From NCBI GenBank assembly GCA_002684935.1, contig NYWC01000126.1:1-6861 (forward strand): a stretch of DNA of 6,861 bases, written 5' to 3'. Shown piece by piece: positions 1 to 5,713 of the stretch (its first letter is position 1; every line of letters starts with the position of its first letter). Position numbers and translations under genes: made by a program. The DNA is from Gammaproteobacteria bacterium (lineage in GTDB: Bacteria; Pseudomonadota; Gammaproteobacteria; Pseudomonadales; Pseudohongiellaceae). Below the pieces are notes generated by a model. The model did not search any database. It saw nothing but the letters and a program-made list of their open reading frames with translations, and was not told the DNA's origin.

Positions 1-212
1 TTGCAGCAGGCGATCCTTACGGTAACTATAACTACAATAATTTTATGCGAGACATTGGTGTTTACGGTAAAATTACTATACCTCTTGGAGCACCAAAAGA
101 AAGACTAAACTGTAATACTTTGTACCAGCTTGAGCTAAAGAAAAAGAGACTTGAAGTACTAAAACTTGAACAAGAGATTCAACAACTTCGAGCATTAAAA
201 TTCGAAAACTAA
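1..212 (+). CDS. 3' end of a small, probably exported protein of unknown function (5' partial)
   Basis: The reading frame is open from the left edge (first full codon at base 3) to a TAA at 210-212, giving at least 69 residues; the start lies outside the window. The visible part begins AAGDPYGNYNYNNF, and a run such as Ala-Ala-Gly-Asp-Pro could be the region just after a signal-peptide cleavage site, but the signal itself cannot be seen. A short middle part (VYGKITIPLGAP) is followed by one Cys (LNCNTLYQLEL) and a highly charged C-terminal helix rich in Lys, Glu and Leu that looks like a coiled coil. An ATG at 45-47 could in principle start a 55-residue protein, but it has no ribosome binding site and the frame continues sensibly upstream. 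The gene ends 24 bases before a small gene and lies near a membrane-anchored coiled-coil protein, so an envelope or lysis role is possible. I do not recognise the family. Confidence 0.6.
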   Translation, partial: AAGDPYGNYNYNNFMRDIGVYGKITIPLGAPKERLNCNTLYQLELKKKRLEVLKLEQEIQQLRALKFEN

Positions 213-222
213 AATAATAGGT

Positions 223-228
223 AAGGAG
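223..228 (+). promoter_or_regulatory. Strong ribosome binding site AAGGAG
   Basis: AAGGAG lies 8 bases before the ATG at 237. It is the best Shine-Dalgarno match in the window and fixes the start of the 74-residue gene. Confidence 0.8.
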
Positions 229-236
229 TAATTAAA

Positions 237-461
237 ATGAGACGAGGTAAGAAAACAGACATTGTTGGTTATATCGATATTCGTATTTCACAACTTCTTT
301 CTGATATGGACAAAGCGAAAGATGATTACGATAAACAATGGTATAATCGTATAATTCAAGAACTCAGTTGGGCAAGGTCTCAAGAGCATGATTGCTATAT
401 GCATGACCTTAATAACTGGAAAGAGAGATACGGTAACGGAGAGAGTAATGGCGGAGTTTGA
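237..461 (+). CDS. Small helical protein of unknown function, 74 aa
   Basis: The start is well supported by AAGGAG eight bases upstream. The product is short, hydrophilic and mostly helix-forming (IDIRISQLLSDMDKAKDDYD, then further charged helices), with one Cys in the motif HDCYMHDLNNW and a Gly/Asn-rich tail. There is no signal peptide, no membrane segment and no catalytic motif that I can see. It lies between the end of a probably exported protein and a membrane-anchored coiled-coil protein, whose start codon at 448 is inside this gene, giving a 14-base overlap that suggests translational coupling. A role in the same lysis or envelope cluster is only a guess from position; the family is not recognised. 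Confidence 0.7.
   Translation: MRRGKKTDIVGYIDIRISQLLSDMDKAKDDYDKQWYNRIIQELSWARSQEHDCYMHDLNNWKERYGNGESNGGV
438..445 (+). promoter_or_regulatory. Ribosome binding site GGAGAGAG that decides the start at 448
   Basis: GGAG at 438-441, in a purine-rich run up to 445, lies 6 bases before the ATG at 448. The earlier in-frame ATG at 388 has no such site and lies deep inside the upstream gene, so 448 is the better start. Confidence 0.7.
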
Positions 462-924
462 ATTCGCTGGAATGACATTCAAAGGCGGTAAGATGTTTTT
501 AGTTCTTACTGCTTTATCAACCCTGGCTGGAGGAGCTTGGGGTGCGTTTGAGTTTTACAATGACTATAGAAATATGAAAGAGACTATAGAAAGCTATGTT
601 GCTCCAGATATGTCTGGTATTGAACAGCAACTGGCTGTACAAAGCGAAGAGATGCAATCTTTAAGGACTCTACTAGATAGCCTAGATGTGAAAGTAGAAG
701 AAGTAGAAGATACCTTATCAGAAGATATGGACAAAGTAGAAACTATTGCTCGTCGAGTAGATGATAAGACTGCGGAAACCCAACGAGAAGTTCGTGACGA
801 TGTATACGCAATGGAGCAGAAATTAAACGAAAGAGTTCGAGCTTTAGACGGGGATCTACGAACTTTAAGAAAAGACTTAGAAGACAAGATCCAGACAATT
901 CTGGACAATCCTTTAAATAATTAA
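448..924 (+). CDS. Membrane-anchored coiled-coil protein, spanin- or holin-like (158 aa)
   Basis: The start at 448 is chosen over an in-frame ATG at 388 because of the GGAG site at 438-441 and because the first residues then form a sensible short cytoplasmic leader. Residues 1-14 are a short N terminus, residues about 15-37 a hydrophobic, Gly/Ala-rich membrane segment (KMFLVLTALSTLAGGAWGAF), and residues about 55-152 a long, strongly charged, heptad-like coiled coil (SIEQQ-type helices through VRALDGDLRTLRKDLEDK). An N-terminal anchor followed by an extended coiled coil is the architecture of inner-membrane spanins and of some other phage envelope proteins. The next gene starts in its stop codon region (TAATG). 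What is seen is the anchor and coil; a lysis role is inferred from architecture and phage context. It could also be a structural or exclusion protein. Confidence 0.75.
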   Translation: MAEFEFAGMTFKGGKMFLVLTALSTLAGGAWGAFEFYNDYRNMKETIESYVAPDMSGIEQQLAVQSEEMQSLRTLLDSLDVKVEEVEDTLSEDMDKVETIARRVDDKTAETQREVRDDVYAMEQKLNERVRALDGDLRTLRKDLEDKIQTILDNPLNN

Positions 925-1022
925 TGACTGAATATATTGAAAAGACTTTTACACGCGATTTTATTCTTATTTGTTCTATCGGACTTAATATTGGATTTGT
1001 TATAGGGCTTTTATTACTATAG
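924..1022 (+). CDS. 32-residue single-pass membrane peptide
   Basis: An ATG that shares bases with the preceding stop (TAATG, stop 922-924, start 924) opens a 32-codon frame ending in TAG at 1020-1022. The peptide has a polar N-terminal part (MTEYIEKTFTRD) followed by a hydrophobic stretch of about 20 residues (FILICSIGLNIGFVIGLLLL) that fits one transmembrane helix and ends at the stop. There is no separate ribosome binding site, so translation would depend on re-initiation after the upstream membrane coiled-coil gene. The clean polar-then-hydrophobic design and exact stop-start overlap argue for a real gene; its small size is the main doubt. It could be a small holin-like or regulatory membrane peptide. 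No family is recognised. Confidence 0.55.
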   Translation: MTEYIEKTFTRDFILICSIGLNIGFVIGLLLL

Positions 1023-1038
1023 CTTCAAAAAATAGTTC

Positions 1039-1068
1039 TTGACATTCAAGGTAGTATGAGGCTATAAT
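1039..1068 (+). promoter_or_regulatory. Sigma70-type promoter for the methyltransferase gene
   Basis: TTGACA at 1039-1044 and TATAAT at 1063-1068 are both perfect consensus boxes with an 18-base spacer. The -35 box lies in TTCTTGACATT (1036-1046), a block repeated exactly at the second promoter, after an A-rich stretch. Transcription would start near 1075, leaving a leader of about 20 bases with only a weak GAG-type ribosome site before the ATG at 1095. It sits in a 72-base gap between genes, one of only two clear intergenic gaps in the densely packed part of the window. No terminator precedes it. Confidence 0.85.
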
Positions 1069-1094
1069 ATACTCTTGAAATTTGAGAATAACAG

Positions 1095-1706
1095 ATGAGA
1101 GTACTAGTAGCTTGTGAATATTCCGGAAGAGTACGAGACGCATTTACTGCGCGTGGGCATTTCGCTATGTCGTGTGATATATTACCGACAGAAAGTGAAG
1201 GGCCTCATTACCAAGGCAATGTCCTTGAAGTATTAGAAGATAACTGGGATTTGATGATTGCTCATCCTCCCTGTACTTATTTAGCATCTTCTGGTTTGCA
1301 CTGGAATAAGAAAAGACCAGAGCGAGCATTGTTAACGGAAGATGCGCTAGAGTTTATTACGACCCTTTGGAAGGCACCAATACCAAAAGTGGCTATTGAG
1401 AATCCAGTCGGTTGTATCAATACTCGACTCAAGTTTATGCCCAAGCCCCAATATGTCCATCCCTATATGTTTGGAGATGATGCTAGCAAAAAGACAGGGC
1501 TATGGATGAGGGGCTTGGCTAAACTTGAACCTACCGACAGTATTCCGCCACGAGTTATAGAATCTCCTTCTGGACGCAAGTATCAGAGATGGGGTAACCA
1601 GTATGATTGTGGGCGAGATAATACTCCTAATACCCCCAATCGAGCTAAAGAGCGTTCGCTTACATACATGGGAATTGCTAATGCAATGGCTGATAAATGG
1701 GGTTAA
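1095..1706 (+). CDS. Compact DNA cytosine methyltransferase-like protein (203 aa)
   Basis: The protein carries a reduced set of C5-cytosine methyltransferase motifs in the usual order: a cofactor-binding start at residues 3-16 (VLVACEYSGRVRDAF), an acidic residue at D28 (SCDILP), the motif IV-like HPPC at 57-60 with the probable catalytic Cys60 after WDLMIA, the motif VI-like IENP at 101-104 with Glu102, and a C-terminal motif X-like segment at 187-203 (RSLTYMGIANAMADKWG). A conserved middle part (HPYMFGDDASKKTGLWMRGL) is typical of phage proteins annotated as cytosine methylases. At 203 residues it is much shorter than usual 300-400 residue enzymes, leaving little room for a normal target recognition domain. 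It has its own host-like promoter and looks like a cargo gene between envelope and tail genes. It probably modifies phage DNA, perhaps against host restriction; specificity and activity are not known from sequence. Confidence 0.75.
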   Translation: MRVLVACEYSGRVRDAFTARGHFAMSCDILPTESEGPHYQGNVLEVLEDNWDLMIAHPPCTYLASSGLHWNKKRPERALLTEDALEFITTLWKAPIPKVAIENPVGCINTRLKFMPKPQYVHPYMFGDDASKKTGLWMRGLAKLEPTDSIPPRVIESPSGRKYQRWGNQYDCGRDNTPNTPNRAKERSLTYMGIANAMADKWG

Positions 1707-1785
1707 AAATTTTTTTCAAAAAGAATATTCTTGGGCACTACTTATCGTGGTGCTTTTGTGTGTCTGGGCAGAGATAGCGGGGTAA
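1681..1785 (+). CDS. 34-residue membrane peptide overlapping the methyltransferase end
   Basis: The ATG at 1681 lies 26 bases inside the end of the methyltransferase gene, in another frame, and the ORF ends with TAA at 1783-1785, four bases before the next ATG. The peptide has an amphipathic, basic start (MQWLINGVKNFFQKEYSW) and a hydrophobic run (ALLIVVLLCVW) fitting one membrane helix. The same frame is open further upstream to an ATG at 1603, but that would lie wholly within the methyltransferase, so the short form is preferred. A weak GGGA at 1670-1673 could serve as ribosome site. It fills the otherwise empty gap between two genes, which supports coding. Possible roles are a small holin-like or membrane regulatory peptide; no family is recognised. 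Confidence 0.5.
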   Translation: MQWLINGVKNFFQKEYSWALLIVVLLCVWAEIAG

Positions 1786-1789
1786 AAGT

Positions 1790-2089
1790 ATGGTAACTTG
1801 GTCAATAGACGGTTTAGTATGGAATGATGAGTTAGAAGACTATCCTAAAAAGGTGGTAGCAATTAGAGTAACTGGAATAAATACGGCAGGACTTCAACTT
1901 ACATATCAATTCGAAATACCCAGTCCAGGAGAGGGCGAGACTTTTATTCCTTTGCAAGACTTAACAGAAGCATGGGCGTGGGAGATGCAGGATACTTATA
2001 ATGATACTGCAGCAGCAGAAGCGTACTTAGCGGGTGAAACAGGTACTCTAACCTACGGAGATAGCCTACCTTGGAAAAGCTCAGAGTAA
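1790..2089 (+). CDS. Tail-fibre-associated small protein of unknown function (99 aa)
   Basis: The 99-residue product begins MVTWSIDGLVWND, continues with beta-strand-like segments (KKVVAIRVTGI, LQLTYQFEIP), an acidic helix (LQDLTEAWAWEMQDTY) and an Ala-rich helix, and ends with GDSLPWKSSE. The layout, an opening T-W-x-I-D strand, a helix around DLTEA and a C-terminal LPW motif, resembles small proteins often found beside tail-fibre genes in marine phages (DUF7936-like). That likeness is from memory and moderate. It starts four bases after the upstream membrane peptide and ends three bases before the large fibre gene, so it is probably co-translated with the fibre and may be an accessory or assembly protein. 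No signal peptide or membrane segment is visible. Confidence 0.65.
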   Translation: MVTWSIDGLVWNDELEDYPKKVVAIRVTGINTAGLQLTYQFEIPSPGEGETFIPLQDLTEAWAWEMQDTYNDTAAAEAYLAGETGTLTYGDSLPWKSSE

Positions 2090-2092
2090 CTT

Positions 2093-4519
2093 ATGGCAAA
2101 TGTAGCTGCAAGTGTAATTCTACAGAGGTTATCTTCTTTTTCAGGAAGCTATCCTAGTGCTACAGCAGGTTCCAATGGCTTTGACGAGGTAAATGCAGCA
2201 TCCGGGGATACTATACTTATAACTCTTCGAAGCGGTAATACTTCCGGTACAGGGGGAGGTACAGCGAATTATGGTTATGCGCCCAGCGGGAATACAGGTA
2301 CCGGAGGCACTCTCTCGGGTTTTTCAACCCTTAGTGTTACTAATAATCCAATAATTGTTACCTGTGCGAATGTTACTTCAACTGGGTTTATATCTATATG
2401 GTGCGGTCCCGCTAATGGAGGTAGCAGTGTAGGGTATAGAGCAAGAGTTAAAGTAAATATAGTAGATAATACTGTAGATGATATTGAAGTAGGCGGCTGG
2501 AAAAATAATGCGGCTCTCGGCACGTATTATTATGCAGTTCCAGGAGGAACAGCCTCTGCTACTTCAGTAGGTACAAACACTGTTACTGGACTATCTGCAG
2601 GAGTCGCTGCGACTCTTTCAGTTGCTCTTACGGAAGGGTCCGCAACAAGCGGTCAACATAGTGTAAATGGAGACTATTTCGGAAGTGCTAACAGAACTGT
2701 TTACAATGGAGATGTATTACGATATAGAGTATTGTCTTCCTCTAGCTATAATACTAAAGTAAGATATAAGTGGACTTTAACTGCTCCAGGAAACTCTCAA
2801 GATGATGAGCTTCGAATTTGGACGGGAGCGGCCCCTTCTTACACTGCTCCAGTTATTTCTTCTGTTACACATAATAATGCAAGTAACTCCACCGTTACAG
2901 CTACAGTTAATTTGTCTTCTAACGGTAGTGGAGGAACACTAAAGTATGCACAAAGTGCTTCAAACTCTGTACCTACTTCCGGCTGGCAAACTAGCAGTCA
3001 ATTTTCGCATACTAGAGGTACAACTAGGTACTATTGGGCTTCTCAGGCCACTAACACTTCGGGAGCGTATAGTTCTTCCGTATCCCTTTATGTAGCCCCT
3101 TTAGGAACCTTAGAGTTAGGTATTGGAATAAGCAATTATAATTCTCCTCAAAGATATGTAAGCAACGGAAATGCTTTAACTACAGTGGCTGATAATACAA
3201 CAGTTGTTTTAACAGGCAGCACTTCAAGCTATCAGCACCAGCTTACTGGTTGCGGCGCTGATACTTTATATTATGCATCTTATACATCAGGAAGCTCTCA
3301 AGGCTCTACAACAACTTATAGTAACCTAAGTCATATAGGAAGAACTTTTACTACTGCAAGTACTAGAACTTTGAACGGCACCTCAAGCGGTAGTAGTAGT
3401 ATTAGTAATATACCTGCAGAGGGTTCCGGTGATAGAGTTTATATTTGGGCAGTTCTTAACCCTACTTCTGTAGGGGGCTCAAATATAACGAATAGTACCA
3501 CAATGACGTACACAGGAAGTAGTTATATTGTAGAAAACCCTGATACTAACATCGGGTTAGTCCCTAGCTCTACCACGATAACTGCTAGCTCTACGTCCAA
3601 CGTCACTGTTCAGCTTACCGATGATACTTCCGGTACACAGTATAGGTTATTTACAAGTGATGTACCTAAATGGGCAAGTACTGCTAATGGTGGCTCCCAG
3701 GACTTCACGCTAAGTTATAGTGAAAACGAACTACCCCCCACAGGAAGTACTTATACTTATTTTTGTCAAGCCCGTGTTATAACAGGAGATAGAGATAATT
3801 ATTGGGTAAATACCGGAGATTCTTTCACAATAACAAGAAGCAATGTAGACACAGATCCTGACAATATTGATAGTCAGCTTACAGATATTAATTCTGCCCA
3901 AACCAGTGTCCAATACGTAGATAGTTGGCAAACTACAGGAGTAACTAGCGGCTATCAAATTCCCTGGACAGCAACGGCTTCTTCGGGTGCTTCTGTACAG
4001 CTTTCTACAAATAATAGCACTTGGGTTACAGGAGCTCAAGGCATACAAAGATCTTTAAACCAAACAGGATATGTAAGACTACAAACAGGTTCTTCGACGG
4101 GTACTGCATATACGGCAACCTTAAAAGCTAACAATCTTAATAGAGGAACGTGGGTAGTTACAACAGCCAGCTCTGGACAACAAGGTCAGCAAACTGGAGG
4201 AGGGGGTGCTTTTCAATACGGGTTAGAAATAAAAAATCAACAAGGAACAAGTACAATAATTGATAGCACTTCAAAAATAGGAACAATTGTATCAACTATC
4301 CCTTATAGTATTGCCCCAAGCAACAGTGGGCAGATTAAATTTGCTACTTTTGATTGCTCTAACGCTACTCAAACCTCTATAGTATTTAATTCGGGCAGTC
4401 AGTATTTTGGTATCCCCTATTTTATAAGAAGAACTGCACAACAACAGGGAGTGGTACTATACCCGTATAGTGGCGCTACGCAAACAAGTACAGGCCAACT
4501 GTATTTAATAAGGTACTAA
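2093..4519 (+). CDS. Large modular tail fibre, probable receptor-binding protein (808 aa)
   Basis: The protein is very rich in Ser, Thr, Gly and Asn, poor in charged residues, and consists of beta-type modules, as in phage adhesion fibres. Rough layout: N-terminal region 1-125; a module at about 150-245 containing VNGDYFGSANRTVYNGDVLR and ending RIWTG; an Ig/fibronectin-like domain at 251-336 (APVISSVTHNN to SSVSLYVAP); further beta modules at 337-480 and 481-582; a module at about 592-690 that resembles the 150-245 module and ends TWVVTTAS; a flexible Gln/Gly linker at 693-706; and a C-terminal tip domain from 709 (YGLEIKNQQG). A similar tip signature opens the next gene product. The C-terminal part probably contacts the host surface. 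The following genes encode a tip-like protein and a chaperone-like protein. No enzymatic motif or S74 chaperone is visible. Fibre identity is firm; receptor and trimer state are unknown. Confidence 0.8.
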   Translation: MANVAASVILQRLSSFSGSYPSATAGSNGFDEVNAASGDTILITLRSGNTSGTGGGTANYGYAPSGNTGTGGTLSGFSTLSVTNNPIIVTCANVTSTGFISIWCGPANGGSSVGYRARVKVNIVDNTVDDIEVGGWKNNAALGTYYYAVPGGTASATSVGTNTVTGLSAGVAATLSVALTEGSATSGQHSVNGDYFGSANRTVYNGDVLRYRVLSSSSYNTKVRYKWTLTAPGNSQDDELRIWTGAAPSYTAPVISSVTHNNASNSTVTATVNLSSNGSGGTLKYAQSASNSVPTSGWQTSSQFSHTRGTTRYYWASQATNTSGAYSSSVSLYVAPLGTLELGIGISNYNSPQRYVSNGNALTTVADNTTVVLTGSTSSYQHQLTGCGADTLYYASYTSGSSQGSTTTYSNLSHIGRTFTTASTRTLNGTSSGSSSISNIPAEGSGDRVYIWAVLNPTSVGGSNITNSTTMTYTGSSYIVENPDTNIGLVPSSTTITASSTSNVTVQLTDDTSGTQYRLFTSDVPKWASTANGGSQDFTLSYSENELPPTGSTYTYFCQARVITGDRDNYWVNTGDSFTITRSNVDTDPDNIDSQLTDINSAQTSVQYVDSWQTTGVTSGYQIPWTATASSGASVQLSTNNSTWVTGAQGIQRSLNQTGYVRLQTGSSTGTAYTATLKANNLNRGTWVVTTASSGQQGQQTGGGGAFQYGLEIKNQQGTSTIIDSTSKIGTIVSTIPYSIAPSNSGQIKFATFDCSNATQTSIVFNSGSQYFGIPYFIRRTAQQQGVVLYPYSGATQTSTGQLYLIRY

Positions 4520-4521
4520 TA

Positions 4522-5178
4522 ATGGCATATGGATTAGAATTTTATGGTGCGAATGGGCAGCTACTATTTGATAGTCGCGTTGTAGGAGACACCTTGGCCA
4601 TTGAAAAGGGTGATATTACTATTGCTGCCGTCAACAGTACAATAACATGGAATTTGCAAGAGGAGTTTTTATTTCTGAGACCTTCTGCCTCCACGGGCAA
4701 CTTACGCGGAAATGTTACTTATAGTGGTACCAATAATCAGAATGGGTCACTTGTAGTACAGCAGGCAACCAAGTATTTTAAAGCAAGAAAAAGTAGTTCA
4801 GCAACTAATATAGCTACTGGAACGGCCTATGGTCTTGAAGTATATGATTCTTCGGGTACCAATACTACATTTTCCACTCGAAGTACTGTTAATGCTATGA
4901 ATATTGTAGGGACAGCTAATCCTGGATATGGCAGCGGTAGTAATATTCAAGGTACTTGGCATGATTCAGTAATATATTCGGGTACTACATCAGATAAATA
5001 TGTAAGTGTTATTTTTATGTTCTTCTCTTCCGCTAACAGCGATGCTATTAATTCTTACATATTTAATAGTACTAATATTACATTTAACTCGGCCGTTACC
5101 GTAGGATTTTTAGGGGGCGGGGGAAAAGCACCTTTACCTCTTTTTGGGCAGTCACTTATTTCGGAGATAAAATCATGA
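4522..5178 (+). CDS. Tail tip or minor tail-fibre protein with two YGLE modules (218 aa)
   Basis: The gene begins two bases after the large fibre's stop, with AAGG at 4510-4513 as ribosome site. Its first residues (YGLEFYGANGQLLFDSR, 3-19) are a signature of small phage tail-tip proteins. A second, diverged copy starts at residue 103 (YGLEVYDSSGTNTTFSTRS), and the C terminus of the 808-residue fibre carries a third (YGLEIKNQQG). The rest is Ser/Thr/Asn-rich beta sequence with a hydrophobic strand (YVSVIFMFF, about 160-168) and a Gly-rich turn at 197-201. It overlaps the next gene by 4 bases (ATGA). It probably caps or decorates the fibre, or is an alternative tip; it could also be an assembly factor. 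No enzymatic residues are visible. Confidence 0.7.
   Translation: MAYGLEFYGANGQLLFDSRVVGDTLAIEKGDITIAAVNSTITWNLQEEFLFLRPSASTGNLRGNVTYSGTNNQNGSLVVQQATKYFKARKSSSATNIATGTAYGLEVYDSSGTNTTFSTRSTVNAMNIVGTANPGYGSGSNIQGTWHDSVIYSGTTSDKYVSVIFMFFSSANSDAINSYIFNSTNITFNSAVTVGFLGGGGKAPLPLFGQSLISEIKS
5163..5166 (+). promoter_or_regulatory. Ribosome binding site GGAG for the chaperone-like gene
   Basis: GGAG lies inside the end of the tip gene, 8 bases before the ATG at 5175, which overlaps that gene's TGA. This supports coupled translation and the chosen start. Confidence 0.7.
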
Positions 5179-5657
5179 CAACAATCAATTATGTAGCAAC
5201 AGTAAAAGTATCCACAGGTGAAATAGAAAGCATTGACTTTTGCGGCGGAGGAAACTGGCCCGATGAAGGCCCTATAGAAAACTCTGATCCGCCCCAAGAA
5301 AGGTTCTGGATAGATGAAGAAAACTGGACAGGAAAAGATGCCAACGAGATTTTAGAAGAATGGTACCGAAAAGAGAATGCGTGGCATCATAGGGGTCGTA
5401 GGCCTAATAATTATTATATGTGGAATGCTGTTAACTTTGCATGGGAGCTTAGTTCTGAAAACTTATGGAAGGATATTAGACGCCTTAGGCTTCAAAAATT
5501 ACAAGAATGTGACTGGACTCAGGTAAAAGATGTTGCCCTAGCTACTCATGAAGTATTAGCATGGCAATCCTATCGTAATGCATTGAGAAATGTCCCCGAA
5601 GAATATTCAGGGGCAGTAAGTCCAGATGATATAACTTGGCCACTCCCTCCTCAGTAA
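5175..5657 (+). CDS. Tail-fibre assembly chaperone-like protein (160 aa)
   Basis: The C-terminal part has the signature of phage tail assembly chaperone proteins (Phage_tail_APC-like): an Arg-rich helix IRRLRLQKL at 101-109, the motif CDWTQVKDV at 112-120, a conserved W-x-x-YRNALRNVP at 130-141, and the ending WPLPP at 155-159. The N-terminal half is a beta-rich, acidic region (VATVKVSTGEIESIDF) followed by a helical part with Trp-rich motifs (HHRGRRPNNYYMWNAVNFAWEL). In known phages such proteins sit directly after fibre genes and help fibre folding or attachment. Here it follows the fibre and tip genes with a 4-base ATGA overlap and a good GGAG site, which fits. It ends before a 56-base gap holding a promoter, so it is the last gene of the fibre unit. 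Confidence 0.75.
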   Translation: MTTINYVATVKVSTGEIESIDFCGGGNWPDEGPIENSDPPQERFWIDEENWTGKDANEILEEWYRKENAWHHRGRRPNNYYMWNAVNFAWELSSENLWKDIRRLRLQKLQECDWTQVKDVALATHEVLAWQSYRNALRNVPEEYSGAVSPDDITWPLPPQ

Positions 5658-5677
5658 TACCACTCCAAAATTAATTC

Positions 5678-5706
5678 TTGACATTTTAACCTTCTTACGG
5701 TAGAAT
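5678..5706 (+). promoter_or_regulatory. Sigma70-type promoter with leaderless geometry before the terminase gene
   Basis: TTGACA at 5678-5683 and TAGAAT at 5701-5706 are separated by 17 bases. The -35 box lies in TTCTTGACATT (5675-5685), identical to the block at the methyltransferase promoter. The ATG at 5714 is only 7 bases after the -10 box, so the expected start of transcription falls at or within a base or two of the start codon, leaving no room for a ribosome binding site on this transcript. Read-through from upstream could also supply mRNA, since no terminator is visible in the gap. Confidence 0.75.
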
Positions 5707-5713
5707 ACACATT

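Noticed and set aside
388..447. Earlier ATG at 388 for the membrane coiled-coil protein
   Set aside because: It would overlap the upstream gene by 74 bases and has no ribosome site, while the ATG at 448 follows GGAGAGAG.
1603..1680. Earlier ATG at 1603 for the 34-residue membrane peptide
   Set aside because: The extension lies wholly within the methyltransferase's conserved C terminus and reads as a frame shadow.
1705..1716. AAAAATTTTTTT as an intrinsic terminator or a slippery site for frameshifting
   Set aside because: There is no GC-rich hairpin before the T run. A T-TTT-TTT slip within the 34-residue frame would give only a short tail with no recognisable sequence, and no stimulating structure is obvious.
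2275..4048. Open frames on the minus strand within the large fibre gene, and others at 288-482, 594-908, 5055-5297, 5695-5946 and 6448-6786
   Set aside because: Each lies opposite a well-supported + strand gene, has Ser/Cys-rich or low-complexity products without motifs, and lacks convincing start signals.
4200..4519. Fibre C terminus as a variable region of a diversity-generating retroelement
   Set aside because: No reverse transcriptase and no near-identical template repeat of this region is present in the window.
5658..5677. Terminator between the chaperone-like gene and the second promoter
   Set aside because: The short stretch contains no stem-loop followed by a T run.
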